DNA from: Salinimicrobium sediminilitoris
GTDB taxonomy: Bacteria > Bacteroidota > Bacteroidia > Flavobacteriales > Flavobacteriaceae
Assembly: GCF_020866905.1 (NCBI RefSeq)
Contig: NZ_JAIVCC010000007.1
Span: 1-64,000, forward strand
Direction of reading: 5' to 3'
DNA: 64,000 bases
Shown: piece after piece, positions 24,383-32,520 of the stretch
Position numbering within the stretch: the first letter of the stretch is position 1
Layout: the number at the start of each line of letters is the position of its first letter
Position numbers and translations under genes: made by a program
Notes under the pieces: model-generated
Seen by the model: the letters and a program-made list of their open reading frames with translations, nothing else
Databases searched by the model: none
What the model was told of the DNA's origin: nothing

Positions 24383-25043
24383 GATCCTAAGAATTTTAAA
24401 TACATATCTACAAGATGTAAAAAGGATCTAAATGGAAAACATTCTTCTCAAATTTAGCCTAAACAAACCTTTTTAATTACTCATACATAATAACATATAA
24501 TATACAAAAAATCCTGAAGTATCTTCTGGGTGATAGTCCGAACACCATTAAATTCAGTTTTGTTGTGGATTGATTGTGTAACTGCTGGTGCTGGTGGCTC
24601 AAAAAAGGATTAAAAACCTGGGCCTATTTCAACATGATTTCCGTGGTGCGCCTACATCTGATGAGTTAGAATAATTAACGGCTGATATCTTCTACTTTTC
24701 TTCAATCACTCTTAAATTTCACCTAAGTACCTGAATCAAAAGAACCAAAGCAAGGCTGTAATAAAGCCTAAGAATATAAGGACTATAAAAAATTTATTGG
24801 AATGCTTAAAACAAAAGGAATAAATGTACTTCTTTTTCATATGGATAGTTATTACTTCCGGCAGACAAAAAGAGAGGGGGATATCCATTTGAAAGAGGTG
24901 GTTTGTACTATTTAGTCGTAAAGTAATATAAAGATTACATATTTTTTAACAAATAGTAGAAAATATTTCCCAATACCGCTTGAATAATTTATGAAACAAT
25001 AAAATTTGCCTATTTTAAATACTCATTCTTAAAATAGGAAACC
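24383..25043. other. 660-bp spacer with no convincing gene
   Basis: AT-rich. The longest readable frame is a 37-codon plus-strand ORF starting at 24802 (MLKTKGINVLLFHMDSYY...), too short and too isolated to call. Its size and mixed composition suggest decayed coding DNA, but I could not recognise a parent gene. The CBS protein promoter should be near the right end. Confidence 0.4.
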
Positions 25044-25511
25044 ATGGGTATAAAAAGTTTTCAAGGCAGAAAGGTAGAAAAGGAAAAAATCGAGAGTAAA
25101 GCGGTAAGAGTAGCAGATCATATGGTTAGAGATATTATCACCTTCCGAACTGACCAGACAATTTATGAAGTAATGGAACTCTTAATAAAAAATAATATTT
25201 CCGGTGGATGCGTTGTGGATGAAAAAAATAATCTGTTAGGAATTATTTCAAAGGGAGATTGCTTAAAACATATTTCTGATTCTAAATATTTTAATATGCC
25301 AATAGATGATATATCTGTTGAGAAACGTATGACCTCCAACCCCCAGACAATTGATGTAGAAATGAGTCTTTTGGATGCAGCCAAAAGATTTGTTGAAAAT
25401 CATTTCCGCCTATTTCCAGTAACAGAAAGGGGTAAATTGGTGGGGCAGATAAGCGAGAGCGAAATAATACAGGCAGCCTTGAATTTGCGAGGTCAGAATT
25501 GGCACTCTTAG
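25044..25511 (+). CDS. CBS-pair domain protein
   Basis: A 155-residue stand-alone CBS-domain protein. Two CBS motifs are visible: VADHMVRDIITFRTDQTIYEVMELLIKNNISGGCVVDEKNNLLGIISKGDCLKHI (about 22-77) and VEKRMTSNPQTIDVEMSLLDAAKRFVENHFRLFPVTERGKLVGQISESEIIQA (about 92-145). Each has the closing G-x-I-S/E pattern used to bind adenine nucleotides. Such proteins sense energy charge or second messengers, or regulate channels and enzymes. Its partner is unknown. The neighbouring sensor kinase is on the opposite strand. Confidence 0.9.
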   Translation: MGIKSFQGRKVEKEKIESKAVRVADHMVRDIITFRTDQTIYEVMELLIKNNISGGCVVDEKNNLLGIISKGDCLKHISDSKYFNMPIDDISVEKRMTSNPQTIDVEMSLLDAAKRFVENHFRLFPVTERGKLVGQISESEIIQAALNLRGQNWHS

Positions 25512-25644
25512 ACAATCTTTACCTTCCTGTTAAATAAGGCTTTTAATGGCCTTAAAAGATAAAACTGTCATACATCAAATTCTGGACGCTTTAACAACTG
25601 CCCTTGTCTACCAATTGTAGGTTCCGCATGGAAAATAAATAAAA

Positions 25645-26766
25645 TTATCGTCTTGGAAGAGTTATTTTAAAAGTGGTGCCTTTTTCTTCAGTGCTTATTA
25701 AATTTATCTGTCCTTTATGCCCGTCTACTATTTGTTTTACGATGTACAAACCAAGACCATAACTCTCCTTTTTCCTGTGATCTCCATTAGTCTTAGTTAC
25801 CATTCCTTTTGAAATCATATCTTTTATTTCCTCCGGTACTGGCGAACCTTCATTATGAACTTTAAAAAATGCTTCATTGCCTTTAGCAGAGATATTTACT
25901 GTAACAGGGCCTCCCGGTTTTCCGTGACGCAGAGCATTAGTAATTAGATTGGTCATTAATTGATCCAGCTTCACGACATCCCACTCCCCCTGTACGGGAC
26001 CCGGAGACTGAATAATTAATTCGGCTTCAGGGTAAGCTAATTGCACTTCCTGAACAATCTTCTCACTTTGTTCCGAAAGATCAACCGGGGCTTTATGGAT
26101 CTTCATTCCGCTTCCCAACCGCAAATCTGTTAATTCCAAAAGATTATCTATTAATTCTGTCATACGTTTTACACTGGAACCCGCTCGTCCAAGTAAAGAT
26201 CTTTCTTTTTCTGACAAATTTTTAGATAACTTGAGAATAGACTGCACGCCCGAAATGGCAGCAAGAGGATTGCGCAAATCATGTCCCACAATACCCATAA
26301 CCCAATTCTTTCTTTCATCTACCTTATCCTGGAAACGGTCCAGGGAAATTAACCACAATTCGTCAACGGCTTCATTAAATCGTATCATGTCATGGAAATC
26401 AGTTTCCCACTCCTCTGTCTTGCTATTTATTTCCCACAGTCGCAATACACTTGCCCTTAGAGCTCTAAATTCCGAGCTTAATTCCATAGCGTCAAAACCT
26501 TTATCTGCCCGCTGTTCACCATGTTGATTAGCAGCCTTGCTTTCGCCAGATGACATATTCTTATTCCCTTTAGATTTTTTTTCCTGCTGGGCATCAGTTT
26601 CCGAGGTTTCCATGCTTTCTACAATCCTTTCAAGCATTTGTTTGATATGGTCCCGCACCTCCTCAAGTTGCATTTTATTGACCCCACTAATATTATCCTG
26701 GGCAAATTTCACCCATTCGTCGGTAATCTCTTCTGTATGTTTCTTAATAAATGGAATGAACTTCAT
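25645..26766 (-). CDS. Sensor histidine kinase with RsbRD-like N-terminus
   Basis: A 373-residue soluble histidine kinase. Residues 1-60 (KKHTEEITDEWVKFAQDNISG...EEVRDHIKQMLERIVESM) resemble the RsbRD N-terminal sensor domain, followed by a charged Gln/Lys/Ser linker (60-90) and a helical region. The HisKA phospho-acceptor is GIVGHDLRNPL (His about 165), and the ATPase domain has N box NLITNALRHG, a shortened D/F region and G box ESYGLGLYIVKQI ending in GTTFKITLPRR. No membrane segment. There is no response regulator next to it, so it is an orphan kinase. The RsbRD-like call hints at a stress-response input, by inference. Confidence 0.88.
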   Translation of the reverse strand: MKFIPFIKKHTEEITDEWVKFAQDNISGVNKMQLEEVRDHIKQMLERIVESMETSETDAQQEKKSKGNKNMSSGESKAANQHGEQRADKGFDAMELSSEFRALRASVLRLWEINSKTEEWETDFHDMIRFNEAVDELWLISLDRFQDKVDERKNWVMGIVGHDLRNPLAAISGVQSILKLSKNLSEKERSLLGRAGSSVKRMTELIDNLLELTDLRLGSGMKIHKAPVDLSEQSEKIVQEVQLAYPEAELIIQSPGPVQGEWDVVKLDQLMTNLITNALRHGKPGGPVTVNISAKGNEAFFKVHNEGSPVPEEIKDMISKGMVTKTNGDHRKKESYGLGLYIVKQIVDGHKGQINLISTEEKGTTFKITLPRR

Positions 26767-27321
26767 ATATCATGTTTGTTTGGTCATCAATATAAAGTTT
26801 TTAATGGATTTCTCTCTATTTTGATCTTTTTCCAGTGGATCAAAGCCTAATTTGAGGCTTTCTGTTCCTTATAAGATCATAATTGTTTAGTTCTGAAAAC
26901 TTTCCAAATGCAGTCGGTGGAGGATTATTAGAATGAAGAAATATTGCCATTAGTATGGGAGAACATAGGAGAAATCTTATCAGGGATTTTTTTTCAAAAG
27001 ATAGGACGAATTCTCCTGTCAATTTAATGTACCTTCATGTACCTTCGTTTGTCACACCGCATGTATTGGTAAAAGTTAAATGATGTATTAACAAAGAAAA
27101 TATAATTGGTTAATTAGTGGTTAATAGTCTTTTAACCATTCTCTCCCGGATCAGCAAACCTAGATCAAAAAATTTTTATCCGGAATTTCTATTAAATGGT
27201 AGGAAGAATAATAGACTTTAGAAATCCCTTAGACTCCATTTCATTTTGTTTGTTACAATAGGTGAGTTGCAAAAGTGAGCTAATCAATCCTAAAGACTAC
27301 CTTTAATAAATTTCAACCTAC
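26767..27321. other. 555-bp spacer carrying repeat copy A
   Basis: Holds the divergent start regions of the kinase gene (minus) and the PqiA-like gene (plus) and a 78-bp sequence at 26984-27061 repeated at 29947-30024. No gene seen; a 60-codon minus-strand frame (26840-27022) is not supported by any family resemblance. Confidence 0.5.
26984..27061. repeat. Diverged 78-bp repeat, copy A
   Basis: Ungapped alignment with copy B (29947-30024) gives 59 of 78 matches by hand, strongest in TGTACCTTC...TTGTCACACCGCA. Similarity may continue about 19 bp to the right. Confidence 0.7.
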
Positions 27322-28638
27322 ATGTCCAGGACCTTACAACAATTTATTTTGATTCTTCTCGCTGGTGCTTTATTACTAATCGCGGGATGGAACAGCTATT
27401 CGGTATACAAGTATTCTTCAGAAGTAGCAGATATTAAAAGGGATTACAGTGAGCTCAACAGTATCACTCACGGCATAATGTCAGTTAACATCTGGCGGGA
27501 CCATCTTACTACCATGGTTCTAAACAGGATTGATGAATTTGAGTTCACAGAGGCCCAGGAGGACACCCTGGTTCACCAGGTTGAAAATATACTAACGGCG
27601 GGCATTGACAAGGGAGCAGATATTCTGGATCAAAAGCAGAAAGGAATAAAGGCTAAACTTCAAAAATTTGCGGTAAAGACTTTGGTGCCAGAAGATAAAA
27701 TAAGAGCTCTTGTCCCCATGTTTGCCCAGACCATCGTCAATGAAATTCAAAAACCGGAAAACAAAGAGGCATTAAAATATGTCATTAAGAGCAAATTGCA
27801 GGAATACAGCGATCTTACATATGATGATTCCCAGGTGGCAACGTTAAAAATAAGAGCTCTGTTAGACAAATATAAAGTCCAAAGTCTTACCGAATTTAAT
27901 GAGCAAATTCCGAAGAAGATATATGTCCTGGAGGCTCAAACCTATTTCCACACCTATATTTTGTTAGGAATTATTGGAATATTTCTTCTCCTGTGGTGGC
28001 TGTTTAGAAATCAGAAAGCGCAACACACACCACTTTTTATTATTTCGGTCCTGGTATCTCTGGTTGTCCTTTTTTCAGGCCTTACGGCGCCAATGATTGA
28101 AATCGATGCCCGTTTTCAAGAGATCAACTTCCTACTTATTGGGGAAAGTATCACCTTCAATGATCAGGTAATCTTCTTTCAAAGCAAGAGTATTCTGGAG
28201 GTAATAGGTATTCTCTTCAACACTGGAAAGCTAGACTCTTACCTGGTTGGTATTCTTATTCTTGCTTTCAGCATTATTTTTCCTGTGGCCAAATTACTGG
28301 CCACACAAATCTATTTGGCCGGAAATGAAAAAACCAGGAAGAACAGAATTCTCAAATTCTTCACTTTTAAATCGGGAAAATGGAGTATGGCCGATGTTTA
28401 CGTGATTGCGATTTTCATGGCTTATATAGGCTTTCAGGGAATACTGGACAACCAACTCTCCAATCTCAACATGGAAACTGATTCCCTGGTGAGCATTTCA
28501 ACAAACAAGACCTCATTACAGCCCGGATTTATTATTTTCATTGGATTCGTGCTTTTCAGTTTGATCCTTTCTTCCATCCTAAAGAAAATTACTGCCATGG
28601 AAAAAAAGGTCGCCAAGGAGAAAATTGCCTCTGTTTAA
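27322..28638 (+). CDS. Paraquat-inducible protein A-like membrane protein
   Basis: A 438-residue integral membrane protein with a PqiA-type domain. One N-terminal helix (FILILLAGALLLIAGWNSYSVY) is followed by a long periplasmic-side region (about 35-205) with coiled-coil character. The C-terminal half has five or so helices and the PqiA signature: GESITFNDQVIFFQSKSILEVIGILF, VGILILAFSIIFPVAKLLATQIYL and KSGKWSMADVYVIAIFMAYIGFQGIL. In E. coli, PqiA works with PqiBC in lipid transport across the envelope; no pqiB is seen here. The extended N-terminal region is unlike E. coli PqiA and more like Bacteroidota versions. Confidence 0.85.
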   Translation: MSRTLQQFILILLAGALLLIAGWNSYSVYKYSSEVADIKRDYSELNSITHGIMSVNIWRDHLTTMVLNRIDEFEFTEAQEDTLVHQVENILTAGIDKGADILDQKQKGIKAKLQKFAVKTLVPEDKIRALVPMFAQTIVNEIQKPENKEALKYVIKSKLQEYSDLTYDDSQVATLKIRALLDKYKVQSLTEFNEQIPKKIYVLEAQTYFHTYILLGIIGIFLLLWWLFRNQKAQHTPLFIISVLVSLVVLFSGLTAPMIEIDARFQEINFLLIGESITFNDQVIFFQSKSILEVIGILFNTGKLDSYLVGILILAFSIIFPVAKLLATQIYLAGNEKTRKNRILKFFTFKSGKWSMADVYVIAIFMAYIGFQGILDNQLSNLNMETDSLVSISTNKTSLQPGFIIFIGFVLFSLILSSILKKITAMEKKVAKEKIASV

Positions 28639-28726
28639 GACGTCATTTTAAAAATAGTCATCTGGTCACATCAACCGTGGGGATCCCTTGCTTAAGAAAT
28701 AAAATATTTATATCCTATTTTATTGT

Positions 28727-28734
28727 CTACCTTT
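28727..28734 (+). promoter_or_regulatory. Candidate -7 box for the PAS kinase gene
   Basis: TACCTTTA differs from TAnnTTTG only in the last base and lies 14-29 bp before the two possible start codons. Confidence 0.4.
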
Positions 28735-28747
28735 AACAAATTCCATT

Positions 28748-29857
28748 ATGATATTTCCCCTTATGTCTAAACAAGTTGAAAAGAAAGATACTCATGCGAA
28801 TGCAAAGAAAGACCAGGATCTTGAAAATTATTTTGCCAATACTATAATTCCGCAGCTTTTCATCGATGGAAATCTTATCTTGAAGAAATTCACTCCTCCT
28901 GCGATGAAGCAGTTCTCTCTTACAGATGCGGATGTGAACAGGGACATTCATGACGTGAAAGAAAATTTTCGTTTTCCCACCCTTATCGAAAATATTGAAG
29001 AAGTGATCCAAACCGGGGAAATCCTTGAGAAGGAGGTTCAAACAACAGACGGGAAATGGTACCAGATGAATATTCTTCCCTACAGAGTTTTTGAGGAGAA
29101 CAGGAACGATGGGGTAATTGTAACTTTTGTAGAAATTACTAAAAGAATTAGGGCTATGGGAGAACTTGAGAAGTTAAATTCTGAATATCATACCCTAATA
29201 GACGCTCTTTCGCACGATATACGGCAGCCGCTTTCGGCTATAGTGTTGCTTTCTGATGCTTTATTAAATGCATACAACAAACAAAATACTCCCCAGTTCA
29301 TAAAATATATTGAAACTCTCAAAGCCAGCTCCAACGCCATGAGAGATCTGGTAAAAGATTTTATAGCTGTAAATGATGATCAACCTGAACTTGAGGGCGA
29401 ACCTGTAAGAGTGAATATCGAAAACATAGCCCAGGATGTTATACTCTCTTTAAAAGCTGAAATTTTTGAAAAGGGTATAAATATTTCTACAGATTTTCAA
29501 ACTTCAGAAATTATCTTCTCAAGGAATAATCTTCGGAGTATTTTATATAACCTGCTGCGGAATTCCATTAAGTATAAAAAAGAAGGGAAACCATTAATGA
29601 TCGTTGTTTCTACAATTAAAAGAAATGATCACATCTTGTTACAGGTAAAGGATAACGGAATTGGAATTGCAGGTGAGCATCAGGCGGATATTTTTAAAAA
29701 ATCTACCAGAGTTTCCCACAAAATTGAAGGCACAGGAATGGGACTTTATATTATTAAACGTATGCTTAAACATAACGGCGGAAGTATTGAGGTGGCAAGC
29801 CAACTTGGGAAAGGTTCGACCTTTTCGGTTTATTTCCCTATAAATAAGGATAAGTAA
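28748..29857 (+). CDS. PAS-domain sensor histidine kinase
   Basis: A 369-residue soluble kinase. Residues 25-145 are a CheR-linked-type PAS domain (PQLFIDGNLILKKFTPPAMKQFSLTDADVNRDI in blocks, then NIEEVIQTGEILEKEVQTTDGKWYQMNILPYR). The HisKA box is LIDALSHDIRQPLSAI (His about 157), with Gln in place of the usual Asn. ATPase-domain motifs: NLLRNSIKYKKEG, VKDNGIGIAGEHQADIFKK, EGTGMGLYIIKRMLKHNGG. An alternative ATG at 28763 would fit the promoter-like box better. This PAS type often follows CheB/CheR methyltransferase modules; here it stands alone. No partner regulator nearby. Confidence 0.9.
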   Translation: MIFPLMSKQVEKKDTHANAKKDQDLENYFANTIIPQLFIDGNLILKKFTPPAMKQFSLTDADVNRDIHDVKENFRFPTLIENIEEVIQTGEILEKEVQTTDGKWYQMNILPYRVFEENRNDGVIVTFVEITKRIRAMGELEKLNSEYHTLIDALSHDIRQPLSAIVLLSDALLNAYNKQNTPQFIKYIETLKASSNAMRDLVKDFIAVNDDQPELEGEPVRVNIENIAQDVILSLKAEIFEKGINISTDFQTSEIIFSRNNLRSILYNLLRNSIKYKKEGKPLMIVVSTIKRNDHILLQVKDNGIGIAGEHQADIFKKSTRVSHKIEGTGMGLYIIKRMLKHNGGSIEVASQLGKGSTFSVYFPINKDK

Positions 29858-29931
29858 GCTCTTTTATATTTTGATGTTCATCTGGTGAGATGAGACTAAT
29901 TATGAAAGAAAAGTTGAAATCATAAAAAGGA

Positions 29932-29956
29932 AACAGGTGAACCTCCTGTTTTTTTA
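29932..29956 (+). terminator. Terminator of the PAS kinase gene
   Basis: AACAGG and CCTGTT arms followed by seven T. The T run merges with the left end of repeat copy B. Confidence 0.65.
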
Positions 29957-30024
29957 TTGAAATAGAAGATATATTCTTCTGTCAGTTTTTTGTACCTTCT
30001 TATACCGTCGGTTGTCACACCGCA
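29947..30024. repeat. Diverged 78-bp repeat, copy B
   Basis: Partner of copy A at 26984. Read on the minus strand it lies in a 65-codon frame (29920-30117), but copy A has an in-frame stop, so I do not call it coding. Confidence 0.7.
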
Positions 30025-30124
30025 TCTACTGGGGAAGGAAAAATTATTTATAAGAGGGGAAGTAATTCTTATCCACCTTTCAAAAATTTCTCTTAAATTC
30101 CAGAATGTGAGGACCAAGCAAGAG

Positions 30125-30967
30125 CTAAAACCCTACAAACTTCTCATATAAACCGGTGGTTTTTATCTCCAGATGTTTAGCCGGATCGAACTCCCCACCC
30201 GATTTGGAAATAAAGTTAAAGTAGAGCAGGAAACGATCGAAGCTGCGGATGGAATACATGGCCAGGGCATATTCCTGAGGGCTTCTGTACCCTGGTTCTA
30301 TCCTCTCCAGCAGTTGCGGAAAAGCCTGCAGGTATTTCTCCAGATAGAATGCTGCAGGTCGTGATTGCTGCCCGTATTTGGAAAGCAGCAGTAAGCTAAA
30401 ACCAAATCCAAGCTGCCCCACATTCTCGTCTTCATAGCCGTCAAAGTAGCTCCAGTTGAACTTAAGACACATGGTTTTGAAAATGAGTTCCAGAAGTTCC
30501 TGGTCATTAGCCGCAATCTTCCCACCTGCTTTGGTAAGGCTAAGTTTCCCATTGCGCTTTTTGGTCATGCCTGAGAGTTCAAGGAGGAGTCGGCTTAGGT
30601 GAATGACTCCTGCATCGGTTTCTTTATAAAGTTTGGAGATCCCTTCCTCTATATGTACATCTTTAATGTAGCCCTGATTGTAAAGATCGGCCACCAGTTT
30701 AACAGGTAAAAAGCCTTTTTTGGTCAGTTTGAGTTCGTCATTTTCTTTAAGATGGGCGATAAGGTATTTGATCTGATTTAGAATAGGGATACGGGCAAAA
30801 TCTTCCGGATCTAAAGTGCGGAGTTTAAGAGGACTTTCAACAGAAAAAGGATCGTTAACTAAACAATACATTTGCTCAGGAGAAAGCCCCTCAAAATCCG
30901 GTGAAGCTTTACGGTTATAGTTATGAATGATCTCGTCAAGATGTGCCTTCAGGTTTTCCGGTTCCAT
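30125..30967 (-). CDS. Uncharacterised 280-residue cytosolic protein
   Basis: I do not recognise a characterised family. The first block, LDEIIHNYNRKASPDFEGLSPEQMYCLVNDPF, is a motif I associate with several hypothetical proteins in Bacteroidota and others, some next to SEC-C or pRiA4b-ORF3-like domains. Residues 70-170 read as winged-helix-like: LIAHLKENDELKLTKKGFLPVKLVADLYNQGYI and MTKKRNGKLSLTKAGGKIA, two TKKG/TKAG turns of the kind found in repeated wHTH units. The remainder is alpha-helical with a Trp/Tyr-rich patch (KFNWSYFDGYED). No signal peptide. Codon use is ordinary. It is transcribed alone, convergent with the PAS kinase. Confidence 0.75.
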   Translation of the reverse strand: MEPENLKAHLDEIIHNYNRKASPDFEGLSPEQMYCLVNDPFSVESPLKLRTLDPEDFARIPILNQIKYLIAHLKENDELKLTKKGFLPVKLVADLYNQGYIKDVHIEEGISKLYKETDAGVIHLSRLLLELSGMTKKRNGKLSLTKAGGKIAANDQELLELIFKTMCLKFNWSYFDGYEDENVGQLGFGFSLLLLSKYGQQSRPAAFYLEKYLQAFPQLLERIEPGYRSPQEYALAMYSIRSFDRFLLYFNFISKSGGEFDPAKHLEIKTTGLYEKFVGF

Positions 30968-31032
30968 TCTTTGCTTCTTTTAATAAAGGTTAAAGTTAAA
31001 TATATTTAAGACCCGGGAATACTTGATATTTA

Positions 31033-31060
31033 AAATTTCAGATTCAGAATTCAAAATTAA
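31033..31060. repeat. Heptad tandem run, units AAATTTC/AGATTCA/GAATTCA/AAATTAA
   Basis: Four degenerate units in the spacer upstream of the 280-residue protein gene. Confidence 0.5.
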
Positions 31061-31159
31061 CATCTTAGGAAGGGCGTCTTCTGGTGGACCCATATTCAAA
31101 TTCTCAAAACCTTCATATTCTAAAATTGTACACTTGGTTTAAGGTTCAAGTTTTCAGCC

Positions 31160-31187
31160 TACTGGCAACTGGCAACCGGCAACTGAA
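31160..31187. repeat. Heptad tandem run, units ACTGGCA x2/ACCGGCA/ACTGAAA
   Basis: Four units, ending 23 bp before the SDR gene stop. Confidence 0.8.
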
Positions 31188-31209
31188 ACTGTTCACCTTT
31201 CTTTCTTTT

Positions 31210-31968
31210 CTATTTAGCGGTATATCCCCCATCAATGACCAGCTCACTGCCGGTTACAAATTTGGACTCATCAGATACCAGGTATACGATCCCGTACGCG
31301 ATATCAAGAGGTGCGCCTACGTGACCTATGGGATGTAGGCTATTGAGGTTTTCCCTAAAATTAGGCACATCTTTACCAAAATCTTCTACCAGCGGGGTCC
31401 AGATGAAACCAGGGTGGACGGAGTTCACTCTTATTTTATCCGGGGCATAGATTAGTGCGTCATTTTTGGTCATAAGCCTTACGGCTCCCTTGGAAGCATG
31501 GTAGTGCGGGATATCCCCGGCACCGATGATCCCATAGATGGAAGAAAGGTTTACTATACTTCCCCCTCCCGCTTTTTTCATGTGAGGAATGGCGTGCTTG
31601 GTACAGAAGAAAACGCCCTTGACATTGATATCCATGACCTGGTCCCATTCGGCTTCGGTCAGTTCATGGGTTGGTTTGTTTACCCCTGCTATACCAGCAT
31701 TATTTACAGTAGAATCCAATTTACCAAATTCCCGGACCACCTCAGCATAAACCTTTTCCACTTCGCTTTCGGCAGCTACGTTGAGATGCCAGTACTTCGC
31801 CTCCCCGTCGGCCTTCCTGATCTCCTCGATCAATTTCTTTCCTTCCTCATCCAGAATATCGGTTACGGCAACTTTAGCCCCTTCTTTAGCCAGTAAGAGG
31901 CAGGTTTCCTTTCCAATTCCCAGGGCCCCGCCGGTGACGACCACCACTTTGTCTTTTAACCTTTCCAT
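31210..31968 (-). CDS. Short-chain dehydrogenase/reductase (SDR)
   Basis: A 252-residue classical SDR. The NAD(P)-binding motif is TGGALGIGKE (residues 12-21), NNAGIAG near 90 stabilises the fold, and the catalytic set is Ser in LSSIYG, with Tyr-x3-Lys in YHASKGA. HPGFIWTPLVEDF follows and the C-terminus SDESKFVTGSELVIDGGYTAK is typical of cyclopentanol/glucose/3-oxoacyl dehydrogenase-like SDRs. Asp at the end of strand 2 (AVTDILD) favours NAD over NADP. The substrate cannot be assigned. Single gene. Confidence 0.92.
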   Translation of the reverse strand: MERLKDKVVVVTGGALGIGKETCLLLAKEGAKVAVTDILDEEGKKLIEEIRKADGEAKYWHLNVAAESEVEKVYAEVVREFGKLDSTVNNAGIAGVNKPTHELTEAEWDQVMDINVKGVFFCTKHAIPHMKKAGGGSIVNLSSIYGIIGAGDIPHYHASKGAVRLMTKNDALIYAPDKIRVNSVHPGFIWTPLVEDFGKDVPNFRENLNSLHPIGHVGAPLDIAYGIVYLVSDESKFVTGSELVIDGGYTAK

Positions 31969-32346
31969 TTTGTTATTGTTTTAAGTATAAAATCGTGATT
32001 CAGGTGGGGGAAGTACACTACTAAAGAACCTTCCAGCTTTTAAAAACTTTCTTCACCAGTTGGTCTCTAGCATAAACTTAAACCATTACTAACTGGTTTG
32101 CAATGATATTTGTCAGAATGGCATTTTGGAGGCTCAAGGTTTGAGGTTAAAGAATAAATTACTCATTTTATTTCAAACGAAGCAAAATAAGATCAAAGTT
32201 AAGCGCCCGTTCAAGATTTAAAAATTCGATGGAACCTGTTGTACATTCAGATAAGTGAAAAGTGATGGATCTTTTTTTGAATGGATGGAACCGGAGAGGG
32301 TGATATTGAGATGAATAATTAATAACTTGTTTGTTATGAAAAAGCC

Positions 32347-32371
32347 CTCACAGATTTTGAAAACCTGTGAG
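32347..32371. terminator. CTCACAG-type hairpin downstream of the hybrid kinase
   Basis: Arms CTCACAG and CTGTGAG around an ATTTTGAAAAC loop. Same family as the hairpin at 55571-55603. Its distance (150 bp) from the kinase stop makes the terminator role uncertain. Confidence 0.45.
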
Positions 32372-32412
32372 ATCCTTTGTAAGATTTAATTGAAGTATAA
32401 CTGGATCACCTT

Positions 32413-32431
32413 TCAAAAATGACATTTTTGA
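32413..32431. repeat. Dispersed AAAAATG-N-CATTTTT palindrome, 3' of the hybrid kinase
   Basis: TCAAAAATGACATTTTTGA, a perfect 9-bp inverted repeat around one central base. Confidence 0.75.
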
Positions 32432-32520
32432 CACCTCTTTTTAGCAGTTGATTCGTGATTTTACTGTAGAAACCGTCAAATCTATAGTCTTGAGAAAATA
32501 CTTCGCAGTACAATTAAAAA

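Larger units (their letters stand above)
31969..32520. other. 550-bp spacer with hairpins, no gene
   Basis: Contains a CTCACAG/CTGTGAG hairpin (32347-32371), a dispersed palindrome (32413-32431) and a degenerate AATGGCATTTT copy near 32,117. No coding frame seen. Confidence 0.55.

Noticed and set aside
24802-24915. 37-codon frame in the 660-bp spacer
   Set aside because: Too short, no membrane or signal features and no family resemblance.
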